Part shown: positions 60,389 through 64,000 of the stretch, piece after piece | Layout of the letters: every line of letters begins with the position of its first letter | Numbering within the stretch: position 1 is the first letter of the stretch | NCBI GenBank assembly: GCA_945859605.1 | Contig: OX243811.1 | Coordinates: 55,860,069 to 55,924,068 of the forward strand | Source of the DNA: Lumbricus rubellus | Lineage: Eukaryota; Annelida; Clitellata; Crassiclitellata; Lumbricidae | Direction of reading: 5' to 3' | Length of the DNA: 64,000 nucleotides | Notes under the pieces: model-generated | Database searches by the model: none | Told to the model about the DNA's origin: nothing | The model's input: only the letters and a program-made list of their open reading frames with translations | Program-made: the position numbers and the translations under genes

Positions 60389-63300
60389 CTACTTTTTCTT
60401 TCCACGAACAAGCTGAGACTCGAGGTTCTCGTCGAAATCTTTGTCGTTCACGTTCAGCATTAGTGTTCCAGTGTGGATGTATACACGGTTCTTCGAAGAG
60501 GCAATCTAAACAATGGAAAATGTCATAATGCCATGTATGTACACACTGTAAATACAATGAAATTATCTACAGTGGAAAAAAACAAGACACCTCGTTTAAA
60601 GCGAATGTTAAATGCTATTTATCGATTTAAGAACATGTGTTAAGATATACTGTAAGGTTGCTGAATCTTTGAAATCAGTTGATCAGACTACAGCAGAGGA
60701 GGAATCATATTCTCAAAGCTGCACTCAATTGATTAGTTGTGCTCTGAAACATCTTGCCTCAGTAATTATGTTATAACAGAAAGAGCTTGCACTTTCTGCC
60801 TGTAAGCAAAACTTTGTTGATAGATCTGTTCAACATCTACTGAAGTATCGGTATACTGCCTAGTGGTCTTTAAAAGTCATGGTACAGCTCTTTTTTACAG
60901 AACTGTATTGTTTATTCTGCATTAAATCAACCAATGCACAGCGTGCAGCGATGCAATCATGCTAGAGAAATTTGGTATCAAGCTCTTACTGTTCTTGCAA
61001 TGTTCTGTGCTGCTCGAATCTTTTTCAGCTTAAGATAGCCTGGATTCTTAGAAATGGCCTCTCCAATCTAGAGGAAGCAAATAGAAAAACACATTGTAAT
61101 AGGCATGCATTCAGAATGCAAAAAAGAAAATAGCAAGACTTGTTCACTTATTTCACTCATAAGCATCAACATGATCCTTTATGTTAGTTATTTAACACTT
61201 TAACGACGAACTGCATTGGTTTCCCAGTCACTTTAGTGCATGCTAGCTATTAAATGGTTAATACACTTCTAACAGACACAATTCTGGTTACCGGTAATCT
61301 AAATTGTGTTGTTGAAACAGATTTTGACTACAGTAGACTCTTAAAACAACAGAGCTGGCATTGTCTAGTAATTCATATGATGATTAGTAATAGAACTTGA
61401 GAATGGTAATAAACTGTGCAACAAAGTCATTTAATAACTATACTTTATGACTGATTTCGAAACATACCATCTTTGCTGATTGAGCTTCTCCCTCCGCTTG
61501 TACGACTTTTTGTTGTCGTTCCTGCTTTGCTTTCTCAACAATATACTGCGCTCTTTGAGCCTCTTGCTGTGCAATCTGTTATTCAACATCAACATCAAAT
61601 ACTAGTATTAACCTGTCAAATGGTGTGACTGCTCATGAAAGAAATCTAGCACTTAATGATTTGCAATTCTGCATGTTTGGCAGAATGCATTTGCCAAACG
61701 CCATTTTATATTAACCACTGGCTTCTATCACACACAATGCTTTCTCATCAGAGATTTTTCTATTTCATTACCTTTTGAGTAACATAGTAACTCTAGCCTG
61801 TATCGAGATTGCTACTAAGTATTTTTACACTGCTTAACCTTTACACTGGCTGAAAATTCTAATAAACTGATATTCTAAACTGAAAAATTCTTATTTCACA
61901 GGCAAGTAGACTGTTCTACTGGTACTGGTTCATGTAACAGATCACTTTACAAAAACCCCAAAGGGCCTATGACTTAAAAATGAATTCTTCAAGAAAAACC
62001 ATAGTGACATTTATCTGATGAACTGTATAAACAGTCGGAAAGAAGCAATACTGCACAACAGATGGTGAAGTCAAACCTGCTTTGCTTCAACCGCAGCTGT
62101 ATACTCCTTGCCGAATGTCAACTCTGTGATGGCCACATCGTCGAGAATGATGTTGAAGTCACGCGCACGATCAATCAGCTCCTTACGCACCAACAGACTC
62201 ACTTGCTGACGCTGTGTGATCAGCTGAGAAGCATTGAACTTCGCCACAACACTCTTCAGAACCTAAGCGCAGAAAAAAACTTTTATTAATTGGCAATATG
62301 ATTACAAGGCAATTCCAGAAAGTGGTCAAACTCCACCAAACAAACCACAGATGCTCAAGCCCCAAAAATTTCAAATATGGTAAATGTGAAGTCTAAAGCA
62401 CAGTAATAAAGAAATTAAATTTATACACTACTATAATAACACTGGAGAGAATACATTGTGACTATTGCCAGAGCTCCAAGAGCTGACGGCACCAGGTGAC
62501 TATAAAAATTGAAATTACAAACAAACACCTCAAACCGAATATAAATTAATGCAAAGTCTACTCTAAATTAAATACAGCACTCTATTATTATTACTATTTA
62601 ACATAAAATAAATTAAGACATATAAATATCAAAGACCCTTAGACTAAGGAACTCTGAGCCTTTCGCAGACAAAATAAGTGATGAGAGTTTCTTGGTGGAC
62701 TTGCAAACCACTCGGGTAAAAAAAACCTGAAAAATGCAACAAATTCACTTACAAAATAAACCGTGGAGGAAATGTGCAGACCTGCATTGCAAATAGTAAG
62801 GATTTGCAGCCGCAAGTACTAAGTAGTAAGTAAAAAATCATTATTTACAACATACATGATTCATGACATGGCTCCCACAAATCAGATACAAGGCTCTACT
62901 CTTAGTTACAACATCCAAGCAGGGCTTAACTTTGCACCTAAATAACTCTGACTTGACAGGCAAGCCACTCTCCGTAATATCTTCACACCCTCTTCGTTCT
63001 GCTGACTGACTTGATCTTTTTGCACCTTGGTCACGAAACTCGCTATCTCACAATTGGGCTTTTGCTATTGTGGGTTCATCAATGACCTTCCTCTGGAATT
63101 TGAAGCAAGATTCCAGTGGGGAATTCACCTGCATCCTTTTGCTGTTTGAAGGCCTTTTCTCTTTTCCCGGACCTGTCACGCTGAGAGCGCTTCTGAATAC
63201 CTCTGTTGCGAGAAGCGCTTTACAAATGCTCAAATTAAATTTAATAGATTTAAATTGGATAACCTCATTGCATATAGATGGCAGGACTCGCTCATCGTAG

Positions 63301-63870
63301 TCGACTCCCAGTTGACGGTAAATGGCGGGCAACTGAGCGGAATCAGGTCGAGACAAGACACGAAGGGAAATGTTTACCATCTGCAAATCTAAAAGAATTT
63401 ATCCACACACTTTTTATAAACACACATCCGCAAAAAATGCCACTTCTTCCAAACATCTCAACACAATAAAAGAGCAAGGCAAAATGATGATGTAGCCAAA
63501 AATAAAAGGGTGTATACAATGACATTGATCACATTTTTACATGATTAAAAACAATCATATTTCAATTAATGCATTGCAAGGTTCTCATTTATGACAATCG
63601 ATCCTCAGACAATTTTTGAAAGAAGCAATAAAGCAATAATATTTATGTCGTTCAATACTCACAACTCTTCAGACACTGGATTTGAGCATCAACACGCATG
63701 CCAGAAAAGTTTTAAGCAAGATCTGCAAGCCAAACTAGATGCATTCTTGTTTCCTTTGTTCAAAAACATATCTTAGAAGACATTATTTACCCTTGCTGCC
63801 GGTTGGCGAGGAAATCTTTCGTGGTCGTGCCCTGATGTCGTAGATGATTGGGTACTGAAACCATGGCACC
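60389..63870 (-). CDS. PHB2: Prohibitin-2 (partial, N-terminal exons outside window)
   Basis: Prohibitin-2 forms ring complexes with prohibitin-1 in the inner mitochondrial membrane and supports mitochondrial integrity and mitophagy. Six in-phase exons are visible: 63870-63791, 63388-63264, 62262-62077, 61575-61468, 61067-60990, 60505-60389. They encode about 231 residues to the stop. The SPFH/prohibitin domain segments [48 protein letters not shown] and [20 protein letters not shown] closely match human PHB2. The C-terminal coiled coil includes [19 protein letters not shown] and [20 protein letters not shown]. The protein ends LVRGKKK. Roughly 70 N-terminal residues, including the membrane anchor, lie beyond base 64000. 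The remaining 130 bases at the right edge show no exon. Confidence 0.96.
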
Positions 63871-64000
63871 CTAAAATATGAAAACAATGTCAGCTAAAAC
63901 TCAGCAGTAGGCAGATAAATCTTCAACTCTAAAATTAAATAATATCAATCCAGAGTTTATCAATTATTGTTATTTATCTTCAAATGGCAAAACCCACAAA

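Overview
The window is nuclear DNA of an animal. It has intron-rich genes with GT-AG junctions, AT-rich introns, many degraded transposons and abundant simple repeats. The encoded proteins (INCENP, PPIL4, CELF, ANKRD6/diversin, prohibitin-2 and a PLAC8-family protein) are metazoan. Frequent GGCCTA/TAGGCCTA words and the non-vertebrate SINE/LINE/MITE mix suggest a marine invertebrate, perhaps a deuterostome such as an echinoderm. That placement is inference.

Layout: 1-4413 is intergenic (microsatellites, a long ATC/pyrimidine tract, a tRNA-like SINE head, a 284-bp inverted-repeat element). 4428-4862 (+) is the coding exon of a PLAC8-family protein. 6759-18960 (-) is INCENP in 19 coding exons. 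18961-22112 is the divergent gap holding LINE debris and a hAT MITE. 22113-29902 (+) is PPIL4 in 12 exons. 29903-36460 is the convergent gap holding an 813-bp Tc1/mariner-type MITE, a 75-bp TTAA-flanked element nested in an older repeat, a hAT MITE and LINE tails. 36461-46835 (-) is a CELF1/2-like RNA-binding protein in 14 exons, with a 2.08-kb inverted-repeat transposon in its largest intron. 46836-48502 is the second divergent gap. 48503-57759 (+) is an ANKRD6/diversin-like gene in 12 exons, one ankyrin repeat per exon, with a SINE and an RTE-type LINE in its introns. 57760-60388 is the last gap. 60389-63870 (-) is the 3' part of prohibitin-2, whose N-terminal exons lie beyond the right edge.

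The genes are not a functional cluster. They serve mitosis (INCENP), splicing-associated protein folding (PPIL4), mRNA processing (CELF), Wnt/planar-polarity signalling (ANKRD6) and mitochondria (PHB2). Exon chains were built by hand from reading frames and splice sites. Every chain that is complete in the window keeps phase from ATG to stop (INCENP 1069 aa, PPIL4 472 aa, CELF 476 aa, ANKRD6 788 aa). UTRs and transcription starts were not determined.

The most unusual material is mobile. Two short elements (22387-22607 and 48133-48385) have 8-bp target duplications, share GGCGA termini and carry a telomere-like 32-bp minisatellite core. Two exactly 75-bp TTAA-flanked palindromic elements, three hAT MITEs with 8-bp duplications and a 2083-bp element with roughly 365-bp inverted arms are also present.
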